DNA from: Rhabdornis inornatus
Lineage: Eukaryota; Chordata; Aves; Passeriformes; Rhabdornithidae
DNA length: 64,000 nt
Direction: 5' to 3'
Assembly (NCBI GenBank): GCA_013397075.1
Contig: VWZS01003656.1
Coordinates: 1-64,000, forward strand
Positions within the stretch are counted from its first letter, which is position 1, and every line of letters starts with the position of its first letter. Under the pieces are notes generated by a model. It had not been told where the DNA came from. It saw only the letters and a list, made by a program, of their open reading frames with translations, and ran no database searches. Of this stretch, positions 25,465-37,202 are shown piece by piece. The translations under genes were made by a program, and so were the position numbers.

Positions 25465-28400
25465 GGAATAGGAGACAAAGACTCTTATAATGCTTCAAAA
25501 GCACATAAGAGGTATTTTAAATGTTCCCAGTGCAGTAAAAGGTAGTAGGTACTCATGTTTTCTTTGACCTGAAGAAATAAGCTGTGAGAAAAGGCAGAGT
25601 TGTGTTACTGCTTCTGCTACTCTCAAAATGATCCACCCAAGTTTGCAGCAGAGCCTTAAGGGAAGATGGATTCAAACAGTTATTCCCAACATATCTATTG
25701 GACCAGCCTGGTCTCAAAACTGAAATCTGAGCAAGCCCCTTCTGTGGATCAATTGATGTTACAGTGTTTTTCAAAAGAAACCTCACTTTCCAGTAATGTT
25801 ACATTTAAGAGTGTCATCTGAGACTCCGAAACTGCTGGAAGTAAAATCTCTGGCTGCAGAGGCAGAGAACAAAGCTTCTCAGTCATTATTCAAAGGCAGC
25901 ACCTCTGCAAATAATGGCTCTGAGTTTACAAGTAATTATAAATCTGTCTAGCTAAAACCAGAGCTCACCCTGAATGTTAGAGGAGGGAGGGGGAAAACAA
26001 AAAGGGTATTAGCTTTATTGATCTGCTCTGAGAGGGAAGCACAGAAAGTGCTGAGGTAAAACATTTAAATACAGCCTGTTCAGGAACTGGAGTGCCTGTA
26101 AAATGTCTGACTGTGGCACCATGATAAAAATTGTGCCCTAAAATATAAATAAAACCACTGAAGTTCTTAAAAGTGTCTTAGACACTCAGCAGGAAAAGGA
26201 GTCTATTTTAGACATGAAACTATCTTCAAATCCACGGGTGGGCCCACAGCCATTAAGTCTGAAAGATTTAATCATGAAAGGAGACATGATTAAGTTTCTG
26301 TCTGTATTTTCCTACTTTGCAGAAGAGCCACGACACTTATAATGCCATTGGAAGGCCAATTAGGCACCTTTCTGCAGACAATCTAACATTCAGGATCCAG
26401 CACAGTGCAATACAGGCCCCGGGGGCAGAGCTGGGCAGGTCTGGGATCGGTAACCACAGTGACTCATCAGCAGCCGCTTCACCTCCCAGATGCATCCAAG
26501 ACAAATTCATTCCATGGCTCCCAACCTTCAGCCTTGCTCTGTAGCCCTCTGCTGGGAACCAGACAGCACAAAGGGATTTCCCAAATCCTCAGGGAGATGG
26601 TATTTAGCTTGTGAACACGTTCCAGATCTCATCCCTGCCTGCTCACAGCAGGCAGGGCAGGGCAGCCCTGGGTGGTTCCTGTGCCCGTAAGCACAGATGA
26701 TGCAGAGCAGCCCTTCCTGCCTCCATCACACGGGTGTTCCCACACAACAGAGGTGCTCTGCACTCTCAGCAGGATAGTCCTGCCAGTTCAGTTCACCTTC
26801 AGGGCTATCACATCATGTCACTATTACAAACCTCCTGTATGCAAAACTACAGAAGGCTTGTCCACATGCAGCTGTCGACCACAGCCCCACACTGACTCCC
26901 CTGCCAGAGCCACACCTGGCAAAGCTTTGGGAGTGAAAGGCTTGATGCAGAGCAGAGACAGACCAGCACAGAACAGTCAAGACACATAAAGCATATGGAG
27001 AGGAATTGAGGCACCTAACCTGTGGGCTTGAATACACAGGTTATATCAGAGCTGTCTTCCCACAAACAGCTGATTAATCACCATGCCTTAATTACTACAA
27101 GAGGAGAAACTCTGCTTCCAAGCCTAAACAGGCACAGAAAAAAGCTCTGTGATAAATGTATAGGGGAAAAAACATCAACACTAACCTGTGTATTGGCCAA
27201 AAGTACATTTTTGTTGAGAGCACCTTTCTGAGGATGGTTTGAGTGACAGAAGAAAAGGCACAAAAGCATCCTTTGGGGTAGCAAAGAATGCTAGGAATGC
27301 TGCAGAGAGCTGCAGGAAGGACAGTATTAATTCATAATGTCTCCATTGGTCCTGATTCTTCAGGCAGTCTGAAGCTGACAGCTTTTTTCCTCCTTTTTTT
27401 CTCAGCCCTCCTATGTTTTTGCTGTGCAGTCACATAGGTGACTCATACAAATGGTTTGCAGCTTACAGGAAACACTGTCTGTTCCCTACCCAGCTTGTGG
27501 CTGTTCAGTGCCCCTATTCCTGGCTCCCTTTCCCCTGGAGAGCTGGCTTTTTCCATCAGCCTTGCCAAGGGTGGTGGTTCTAAGACACAAACCTGCAGCA
27601 CGTGCTGCACAAGCTTTCTCACAAGCTGCTTCCTGCTCACCAGAAGATGCTGTGAGAGGCACAGCACAGGCTCCACACGTCAGCCCCTTCATACCAGCTG
27701 CATTGTCACCCCCGTCTGGACTCGGATACAGTGCGATGGCAGACTGCTAAACAGCTGTCACACTCTGCCCCAAGCACAGTTGCATCTCACTGCCAAGTTT
27801 TCAAACTCCTGTTTTAGTAAATCAAAGTGTTGTAGAAAGAGAAAAATACTAATGACATCATGTGGCATCGTTACTTTATTCAGATAAATCAGCAACTGCC
27901 ATCCCTGTTGGCTTTGGACCAGCAGTAGAAAAGACTGTTTCCATCTTGCAGAAAATTGAGTGATTTAGTAAAATTGCCCTTGAACTCATGACTTTAGAGA
28001 GACTGCACTTTCATGAGCCATTCCCAAGTGAAATCCGTGTCCAAGGAATGGTGGTGAAATAATCAGGCTACTAGTAAAGACAGGAGAGAGGATGAGAAAC
28101 AGCCAATTCTCAAACCCTGCTAATTCAGAGGAACTTTACAGATGCCACAACAGTGGAAACTGGGGAGAGCAGTCCCAGGACATGTACCACTATGCCAACA
28201 CCACATGCCCAACACATGCACTCACAGCCACACCTGTCTGGTGAGCAGGACAGCTGCTAAATGAAGCATGGCAGGAATCTGAGATTAAGAGAAACATAGC
28301 AAAAAGCTGAGATTTCCTTTTCTCTTCCTTTTTGATTGATTAGAAAAAGCAACAAATCCACAGGGATCTGTGAGGAGTTCACACAAGTGCTCCAGGTGTC

Positions 28401-31169
28401 TGTAGTATGTTATTTCTGAAACTTTTCAAACCAGTATCTCTAGTTACTACCACTTTCAGTGCAAGAACCCCTGGCCCTTTTAATACCTCCCTAGACAGAA
28501 ACTGCTCAACAGTTTCCCCAAGCAAGGGCCTAATGTTACAACTGCACTCCCATTCACCCAGGTTCCCACTCAACTCACCCAAAACTCAGCAAAACTTCCC
28601 AGATCTGAGGACCTGGGATCCCCATTTCTTCCTCCTGTCTTGGCTCTGTTCTACCTTTCCCTTAGCTTCAATATAAGGGATCCTAAAATTATAATAAACA
28701 AATGCTGGACCACATCTTGTATGAGGGTACCAAACATCCCAAGGATGTCAGTGAAGATACAGGAGCATCCTACAAATGCAGGACATAACAAGGCCCAGTG
28801 CCTTGGTAACCTGAAGTATCCATTATCCATCATGCTACTAAACTCATTATTTTTTCTAAGACAGACTCTGTCCTTCTTTGCTGACACTGAATTTATCTTT
28901 TTTAACCTGTGCTAGTAGCAGTTATATTTGGTGCCACAGTAACAGAAAACAAACAAAAAAAGCACACTTTTTTTTAAAAGCAAGAGCATTAACAATTTTC
29001 AAGGGCAAAACATGGAGCAGAAGGTGAGTAAAGACCATACTTACTGCACTATCTGATCCACAGAAACTCTGACCAAAGGGGAGAGCTGTTCATCTGCTTG
29101 ATCCTTTCCTTACTACTTCCATGTTTCTCTTCTGTTGACCAGAACTGAAAATGCAAATGTCTCCTTTACACCCATCCACCCTGAAAGGAGAGAGCCAGTC
29201 CATTCCAGGTAACTTGTCTTTTGCTTTCAAGACTGGGCCAGTATTGCATATTCATTACCACATTAAAAACACTTTGCCTGAGGCTTGCATTTCTTGCTGT
29301 GCTGTAATGAGTTCAAGACCTCAACTGTCTGCTTGGGGATTTAGATCACAGATCTTTAATAGTAAATTTTAAGGCAGAATATTTAATTTTACTTTTTTTT
29401 TGCTGAAGTAGCACATTTATAATAGTACACTACAGCCACTAAATAAAGATGGGGAGAGCATTTTTTTCGTGCAGGTAACAGAGTCTCTGGGTTACCGTGG
29501 TCTGGCTGGAGCCATTTCAGATTTTGGATGCTGATCTCCGCTCTTAACCTATTACTGGATCTCCCCAGTGTCACATCTCCCATTACAGTCAAATAACACA
29601 TTGGAGCAAACTGTAACATATTTCTAGCACTATCCCAACAGCTTTTTAACAAGCCCTACATAAAGCAGAGCTGCTAATAAAACCAAAATACTCTGCAGTT
29701 AATTCTTGGAAGTTTACCACCGAGATCCCACCAACACTACTAAAGAGACATTGGCTTTATAAAGCTCAAAGCCTGCTTTCATCTAATTAAAGGGCCTAGA
29801 TCCACATCCTGACAACACTTCACAGCTCTCAGCTTCTTCTGGGTCCTCTGACAATCTACGAAACATGTATAGCATCACATCCCAGCTGGAAACTTTGAAA
29901 AACTACAGTATTCTGGAAGGAACAGCAGCATAATTATTGTTTCTCTAAGTAGTGCCAGATGTGTTTAAAAGCCACAAAGATAAACAGGAGGGGAAAAGCT
30001 GCATAGTTTGAATTAAAGCTAGTAAGAGCATAAACAAGCCCCTCCAATAGCCCCAGACTGACAAACCAAGTTCCTGCTCACTCTTTTCCTCATCAAATCT
30101 CTTTCCCACTTGAAGTTACGCAAGCACGCACCACCTCAGTTACTGTGCCAGAGCAGAACATGTTACAGGAAAAAGATCAGTCTACTTTTCCTCTGGAAAA
30201 GCTCCAAGACTCCCAGGGTCTCAATTACCATGAAATCCATGAACCACCACATTCTGCTTTGCTACCTCACCTCACTGCAATGAGAGGCAGATAGGAACAG
30301 TCTTGGATCTCATGACAACCACCTCAGCCTCACAGGGACTAGAGCCCTGCCCTTGGACATGCTGCTTTGCCTTATTTCTTTCTGTGTGCTTATTCCCTGG
30401 AATTATGGCTAGTTTGGGATGCTAGTGGTCTGACAGACACACAGAACTGAGCAACATGAGAATGAGTCACAGATGGGGACAGGAAAAAAGAAAAGGACAA
30501 AAACAGGAGAAGCAGAAGTTTTTCCTGTGACTGCTTGTGATTCAAATAATCTTGTCCCCATACTGCTATATTAACATGCAGGTTCGCTTCAAAGATGTTC
30601 ACCTAAAAAGCTGTGATCCTGCCATTTACCTGATGAAACACAACATACTCTTTCCTTCACCAACAGCAAGACATCACCAGCATAATGTTCTGACTAAACT
30701 CCTCTTACTTCTCTAATTTTACCTACACCTTGACAAGCTTTAAATTGACAGTGACAAATTGACAATGCTTTAAATTCTGCGAACAGAAAACAAATGTCCT
30801 TCTGCTCAGGATATTGTTTCTCTTGGTTTTACTCCTTATTCCAGCCTTTAGGTTAAAACCTAGAATAAACATACCAGTACTTCAGAAGGGCAGAGGATTA
30901 TAACCATACACTCTCCCATAGCATATCTAACCAAAACTGGAAGCCCTTACTAGATAATTCCTGCAAACGTTACTTCAGCAGGGGTAGGTGGGCAGGGCTG
31001 CAAAGTGAATGTTTTGGCAGCAGAGTTGTCTGAAGATACAACCAGTCTGCACTAGGAATCACAACTTTACAAGCCACACTATCTGTTTTAGCCTTTACAG
31101 TACACTGCTCCTCTCTCTGTATAACCAGTCCAGTGACTAATAACTGCCCAGAAACAGGAAGGAAAAACT

Positions 31170-31550
31170 AATTGAAGACAACATTGCTTTTTATTAATTT
31201 TCAAGACACCAGTATTACAATTTTTAAATCAGGTAACAGCATCAGTTCAGGGACTGCCCACTGCAATGCCTACAAAGAGGCCAGAGATTACAGACCATCA
31301 CCTCCTGATTAGAGGCATTTTCATTTATGTAATATTCATGGCAAAACAATGACTTTCCATCTCCTGCTTGAAGCCAGCACATCCTTCCCCCAACAGGAAG
31401 GAATGGAGTTCACAGAAGGTTTCTCAGCCTTTTCAGCACAGATTTATTCCCCATTATAAAATGCAACCACAGAAGAGCCCTTGAAATTACAAGTGCCACT
31501 GAATTCCCAGACTAAAAAACAGCACTAACAATTCCATTCCTACTGGCACC
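31170..31550 (-). other. GSTO1: GSTO1 3' UTR with poly(A) signal
   Basis: Minus-strand sequence after the stop. AATAAA (plus-strand TTTATT) occurs at 31443-31448 and again at 31190-31195; the distal one is followed by an A-poor stretch and is the more likely end. The extent is inferred. Confidence 0.45.
31190..31195 (-). terminator. GSTO1: Poly(A) signal AATAAA, GSTO1
   Basis: Reverse-strand AATAAA ~356 bases beyond the GSTO1 stop codon. A nearer copy at 31443-31448 is an alternative. Confidence 0.45.
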
Positions 31551-31704
31551 TCAGAGCCCATAATCACATGCCTCAGGGCTGTTCTTCAGATAGAGCTGGA
31601 GGTAGTTTTTGAATGTCTGTGTGTCAGTTATTATAGCCTTGACAGCAGGGTCCTCCTTCATGGCCTCCACCCAGCGTTGGAGCTTTGGGGTGCGATTCAA
31701 AGAG
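31551..31704 (-). CDS. GSTO1: GSTO1 coding exon 6 (C-terminus)
   Basis: Encodes SLNRTPKLQRWVEAMKEDPA onward to LYLKNSPEACDYGL and TGA at 31553-31551. Acceptor CTGTAG. The C-terminus is nearly identical to mammalian GSTO1 and not to GSTO2, as recalled from memory. Confidence 0.95.
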
Positions 31705-34700
31705 CTACAGGAAAAAGGAAGAGACTGAGTAACACAAATGGAAAATCTGGAGGGCATCAAGGAAACAAAACAACTTGAACAGTTCCATTTCACTACTTTT
31801 TCTGTCCCAATGTCCAGTTTAGAGCAGGATGCTTTCCCCATACTGCAACACAATACAAGCTTTCTTCAGCAGCCCCCAAGAGTGGCCTATTGCTGCAGTA
31901 TACACCAGGAATATTGATGCTGAGGCACTTCAGAACACACCAGAAGCCAGGCAAAGTACTCACTCTTCCAGCTGGAATGCTTCCAGACGTTCAAACCATG
32001 GCCAGATCAGGTAGTCAATCATTGAGACTGAGTCCCCTCCATAAAACACCGTGTTGCGTTTGGACAGAGCCTGTGAAGGGTGAGAGATGTCAGCTGCCCC
32101 CCAAAGGAAAAGTGCAGCAGAACACTACACAAAAACCCCAATGCACAGTGGAAGGCAGGCACACTACAGGGATCAGTGAGCAAACAAAAGAGATACAGTA
32201 TATTTCTCTTGTGCACACAGTATTAGCAGAGTCAGAGCTAGTCAGTAAAGCTTAATATTACAGCTTCTATTTCATAAACTCAGCTCAGCTCTTCTCCAGA
32301 GGTTTAAAAACTGTCACAAAATATGAATCATTAGCAAGCGGCATCATGTGCACAAAGATGAGTTTAGCTCAGAATGTTTGTGATTTCTTGCTTGTCATAA
32401 AACCTAAACGGCACAGATTAACTGAACACAGCAGCACACATGTATTTCTTGAGCAATAAATCCAGCTAAATTTATCATTCTGACAAATTAGAGCACCATT
32501 TTAGCAGGGACTCTTCTCCCATGGCAGCTGAGGCCAAGTGGTGCCAGGGAAGCATTTCTAACATTACATCTCAAACTGCATTTGATTCCAGATGCAAAGA
32601 CAACAGGAAGCAAGTGTAACTTACACCAGAAAGAGATCCCCCCTCACAGCTCAGCACAGAAAACAGGGCCACAAAGCCCTGTTACATTTATGACTCTAAT
32701 GCATTTTTAAGTGCCACGGTCATCCAAGTTTAATATGATTTAAGGACCCTCCAGACCTTTTTCTCTTCTTTCATTAGATTAGTGGCTCTAGATTCATTAG
32801 TGGCTCTATTTTCAGGCACTTTGGTGTTTTAAAGGCGGAACTTAAAAGACCTTACAAATCTCGGTCTTTTTGTACACACACCACTCTATACGCTTATATA
32901 ACATTTATTCCCTGTCCATAACCCCCATGATATGGTAGAGATTTTCAAGCAGCCCTTCAGGAAACATGGAGCTGAGCTCCCAGGTATCTGGCAGAACACA
33001 ACCAGCAGCTGCACAGGGGCACAGACAGGAACACAGTCCCCTCTGCTGGGCAGCAGAAACTGAAACACAGAAGTGTTCTAAAGTACTTCCCCTCTGGAAT
33101 ATCTCTTGCAATACACTGAGGGAAGTTTGCATGGCTCTGTTCTGGCCTCCCATTCACAGCTGACTATCAGCTGCAAAATCATTCAGGGTACAGTAAAACA
33201 GAGACACTGAAGGAACAGCAAGTTATTTCACAGTATTAATCGAGCAGGAAGAAGGTTAATCCTTCCTCAATGTTGAATCTATATCTGTATTTCAAGGAAG
33301 TGAAATACGCAGCTTCCCCCAGGAACTCCTCATCTGCACTACTCCAGTCTCAGTCTGATTAGATGGGCAAGACTACTCTGGAAACAATTGTGCTTTGGCA
33401 GCCCAAGGGGATGGGAAAGCAGAATGCACCAGAATGTAAGGAGGACTAGGAAAGTACTAAAAGGTTAGTGGCAGCTTTGCACCAGAACAGAAATACTCTG
33501 GAGGAACTCTTCCTCATCCACCCAAGAATTGGCTGTGGCTGCTAAAGACAGAAGGAATGGGATCATGACAAAGACAAATCCAACAGCTGTTCAGACTAGC
33601 CAAGAACCATTACTGACATGGACTGTCAAGTGGCTAATACAGCCTCAAAGCAAGCCACCTGACACTTCCTGGAGTTCCACTGAAGTTGCATTACACCACC
33701 AGCAGCAGAACATGGTCCAGGGTGCACACATTACATTCTGCTTCCACCCACCCCAAAGATAAGCTCTAGAATGAAAAAAGATTTTATGTCATCACCAAGG
33801 TATCTGCACTACTTTCAGCACAGATGCTCTTCAGCAGCTCAGACTCCTCAGCCCTTGCTCTTAGTACATGCTGCAAGGTCTCCTTCACTTAAAGCAGAAC
33901 AAAGATATCCAAGACAACAGCAGTCTGCTAGAATTCAAAAATCTCTACAAGTCTACAGAGGCTTTACCATTAGAAAAAGTTTAGTTTAGCTAGATAAAGT
34001 TCAGTTTCGCTACTTGAGATTTATTCTAATGGTGCCCTTGTGCATCCTGTGCTGAGGGTAATAAATTGAGAGATTGTTTCTTGTTGTAGCTACCAACTAA
34101 ATGAGAGATCTACCTCCAAAGGACACAGCATGAACGGAAAAAAGGAACATACAAAGGCTGGCAATCTGCTCATTATCATGAAATACTCTCACCTCTTCAA
34201 GTTTGCCAAACTTTTCAGCAATCTCTGCTTTCAGTGCAGTGGTGTCCTGTCCATCTTTGACTGCCAAAACATGCTTGAAAAGCAAGGACGTAATCTATAT
34301 AAAGGAAAATATAAAGTTTTTAATGCATCTATTACAAGAATACAAGTTTGTGACTCAAAACTTAAAATGTTAACTTAGATGTTAAGATATTAAATGCAAG
34401 TTAAATCTTAAGATAGGTGATGTTAAAGAGTTTCGTAAGTCCATAGATAAAAATCTTCTATACTTATAAAAGGCAAGCAAAAGCCTAGAGGAAGAATGAA
34501 TACAAACAGAATGAGTTTTAGTCTTGTAATAAGAAGGGAATAGTGAAAAGAAGAGTGTTTCCCATCTGCACATTTTCTTTCTTGCAACACACTTCCTTCC
34601 ATTCAGTCTATTTACAAAGGCCTGTTGCAAACATATTCTCCCTTTTATTCCCCTTGCATCTTCTGTTTCTTTCTCTCTTGCCTCATACCCAAGTGACTTC

Positions 34701-37202
34701 TATCACTTCTTAGACTCCTCAGATCACATGCTAGAGGTTAATTCCAGTCAACCAGTTCCAACCTCAAATGAGAGCCAAAACCAGCCTCCCTATACAAGTC
34801 CCATGTTTACAGCCACATGCCATCTCTTGTCCATGGTTTTAGGCTCTCTCAGTCAGGCACTTCCCACATCCTGCATTCACACAGTGCTTCCTACAGAAAG
34901 GATCAGAAAAAATAAAATACAGCAATTGTCACTTCCCAGGTCTCACATCTTCAGCTGGTTTGGTCTGCTAACCTTTGCTCTATTGTAGGATGCTCAAAAC
35001 CCTACCTCAGTCATACAAACCTTCACTTGCTTGGATGCCTTCCTGCATCCATCCTTGCACATAGTTCTGGAAGCAATTCAGAGACACAGTGGATTGTATG
35101 TGCTTACAGCAAAAGGTCCCAAATATCCCCTCTGCTTATTTAAATGCTCATCCCAGACACAAAACCTGCCTCAAAGGATGAAACATCAGCAACAGAGCTG
35201 CAGTTTTTGGTGCAGTGGTGAAGTCAGAAACAGTCCTACTCTGACCACACAGTACCTTTGAGAAGTCTTCCAAGAGCATCTTCTGACAAGCTCGCTCATA
35301 TGGGTCTGAAGGCATCAGCTTCTTCCCTGGAAATGCTTCATCCAAGTACTCACAGGCGATTGGGGACTCCCAGATCAGCTGGCCCTTGCTGGTCTCCAGA
35401 ACAGGAACCAGCCCAGAGGGCTGCTTCTCAAAGTACCAGTCAGGTTTGTTCTTCAGATTGATGTTGATTACTTCATGGCTAAAAGAGCAAAAGAAACAAG
35501 ACCCAGACAGGCTCAGTTCTGCTCCAATCCACCTCATGCCATGGTGAAAAGCAGTCACCTCAACAGTTCAGTACTTGAGAGGCTCAACCCTCAAGCCACT
35601 GTACTCCCCTGTTGTATCCGAAGTTGTTTGCAGGACTAATCCTTTGACACAGAAATACCAACACACTCTGCTGGAGAAAGCATGCACTGACTTGCAATGA
35701 GTTGTTTGCAGACTGTATGCATGTTTTTTAATAGTTTAACAAGCACCCAATTACCGGGCTAAAAACAAAGTTTAGAACTCAGCACACTTATCACATTGAG
35801 TTCAGGGGCAGTCTAAGAAAGAAGTAGTTGACTGCAAATGAGTTACACCCCAACTAAGAAATGCACCTGAGCCTCAACCTGCCCTTACACCAAAGAGCAA
35901 ATCAGGAGAGCATCCTTCCTACTTATCTTCACAACCTATAGCCCCATACAGAATATGTCGTTAGGGTAAAGGCAAATAGATATTGGTTAAAAAAATATAT
36001 GGGAGATATGTCTACATTAAAAAAACAGAAATTCTATGCTGAGTTATATGTGTGACCCCAGAAAACTCCTAGTAAGCCCAAAGGTCTGCTAAACACAGCT
36101 GAACCTTCAAAACAACTGAAGTTACCAGAAGGCAACTATCACATTTAGGTAGCCATAAAACCCGTCCAAAATCACTATGCTACAACAAACCTCCCAGCTC
36201 CAAAATCAGTTCAAAGACTCTAAATAAAAACAGAATTCAACTGATCCAGAAGTTTTATTGCATCTACTCTCCACCCACCCCCAAAAAAAAGACTCATATG
36301 TAAAAAACAAAAATAACTAACTCAACTTTCACCTTACTACCAAGAGACCTGTTAGCATTCCCTATTCCAAAATAAACTCCCAGCCCTGTGTTGGCTAAAA
36401 AACTGCTGGCATGCCTTGGACTTCATAGAACCAGAAAAAGACAGAAAAAACTGTTAATTTTAATTTGTACCTGAGGAAGACACAAGACCCCATTCAAGAA
36501 TGCTGAACTGATAAGGCTATCTTGAAAAAGAAAAACACAAGCACTGAATTTCATTACCTTACCACAGCACAAGAACAAGACAATGTCACAGGAACACAGC
36601 ACATTTCCTGTCTTAAAAAGGTCATTCACTCACTAGTGTGTTTTGCTGGGCAGTGACACAACAGAAACACTGAACATTCGTGGCTTCCAGAATTCTCACG
36701 GCCACTCACATCAAAAACAAACAGTGTACGTTATGTCTCTACTCGCATTTACTCAGTATAAGCTATCACAGGCGAGAATTATAGAAGAAAATCAGCTTGG
36801 CGTTTTTACTTTGGGCCTTTACGCAGCTGACTTCATACACGGCCCACTCATTCGAGCTTTAGAGCAAAATCACGCAGAGAAGCCTGTTCTCACTCAGCTC
36901 GTTCAGGAATGTTTAACTGAGGGAAGAAAGGAAGCCAGGCCGGCTCTCGCTGGGTGCGGGGAGGAGCTCACCTGATGCCCTTGGCGCGGAGAACCAGGCG
37001 CGTCCGCTGCGCGTAGGGGCAGAAGCGCATGCTGTAGAGCCGGAGCAGCCCCGCGGGCACGGGGCCCGGCGCCGCGCTACCTGCGGGGGAGAGGAGAGGG
37101 AAAGGGACGGGGGCTGTCACCGCCGCCACCGGCCCAGCCGGGGAGCGGTGCCGGCCCCCGCCGCTTACCTTTGCCCAGGCTGCGGGACTGATCGCCAGAC
37201 AT
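31551..37202 (-). CDS. GSTO1: GSTO1, glutathione S-transferase omega-1 (whole gene, six coding exons)
   Basis: Joining 37202-37169, 37080-36972, 35478-35256, 34294-34193, 32070-31964 and 31704-31551 on the minus strand gives 729 nt: 242 residues plus stop, against 241 in human. All junctions obey GT-AG and keep phase. The N-terminal thioredoxin-like domain carries the omega-class catalytic cysteine in SMRFCPYAQR, at residue 32 as in human. Lys59, Val72 and Glu85-Ser86 match known glutathione-binding positions; position 34 is Tyr instead of Phe. The C-terminal helical domain follows and ends SPEACDYGL like mammalian GSTO1. Family activity is glutathione-dependent thioltransfer, dehydroascorbate reduction and reduction of methylated arsenic, in the cytosol. 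The gene is transcribed away from CFAP43 and towards ITPRIP. Confidence 0.95.
31964..32070 (-). CDS. GSTO1: GSTO1 coding exon 5
   Basis: Encodes ALSKRNTVFYGGDSVSMIDY, then LIWPWFERLEAFQLE. The GGDSVSMIDYLIWPWFERLE block is characteristic of omega GSTs. Acceptor CACAG, donor GTGAGT. Confidence 0.95.
34193..34294 (-). CDS. GSTO1: GSTO1 coding exon 4
   Basis: 34 codons, phase 0 at both ends, beginning ITSLLFKHVLAVKDG and ending EIAEKFGKLEE. Flanked by acceptor ATAG and donor GTGAGAG. Forms part of the all-helical C-terminal domain. Confidence 0.92.
35256..35478 (-). CDS. GSTO1: GSTO1 coding exon 3
   Basis: Encodes HEVININLKNKPDWYFEKQP through DPYERACQKMLLEDFSK, completing the thioredoxin-like fold and the linker. 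Acceptor TTTTAG, donor GTACTG. Contains the cis-proline region LVPVLE and the Glu85-Ser86 pair. Confidence 0.95.
36972..37080 (-). CDS. GSTO1: GSTO1 coding exon 2 (catalytic cysteine)
   Basis: Encodes SAAPGPVPAGLLRLYSMR, then FCPYAQRTRLVLRAKGI. Acceptor CCCCCGCAG lies just above 37080 and donor GTGAGC just below 36972. It contains catalytic Cys32. The codon split across the next junction reads AG|C, giving Ser48 where human has Arg. Confidence 0.93.
37169..37202 (-). CDS. GSTO1: GSTO1 coding exon 1
   Basis: Encodes MSGDQSRSLGK plus the first base of Gly12. The minus-strand ATG is at 37202-37200 and the donor GTAAGC follows 37169. The omega-class N-terminus MSG...RSLGKG fixes this start. It lies in a GC-rich island. 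Confidence 0.9.

Larger units (their letters stand above)
19721..31169. other. Intergenic region between convergent ITPRIP and GSTO1
   Basis: About 11.4 kb with no recognisable exon on either strand. Open frames here are at most ~150 codons and none resembles an omega GST, although mammals keep GSTO2 between these two genes. Identifiable content is a CR1 3' tail near 20074-20133, a direct repeat at 20742-20789, an imperfect inverted repeat at 24462-24501 and a small AAGC microsatellite at 25446. The rest shows nothing I can name. Confidence 0.7.
31705..36971 (-). other. GSTO1: GSTO1 introns 2-5
   Basis: Introns are 31705-31963, 32071-34192, 34295-35255 and 35479-36971; the short intron 1 is 37081-37168. 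No further exon, RNA gene or clear mobile element was recognised inside them. Confidence 0.75.

Noticed and set aside
27438..27887. 149-codon plus-strand open frame in the intergenic region
   Set aside because: Cys/Ser-rich chance frame. It was checked for GSTO2-like residues and none were present.
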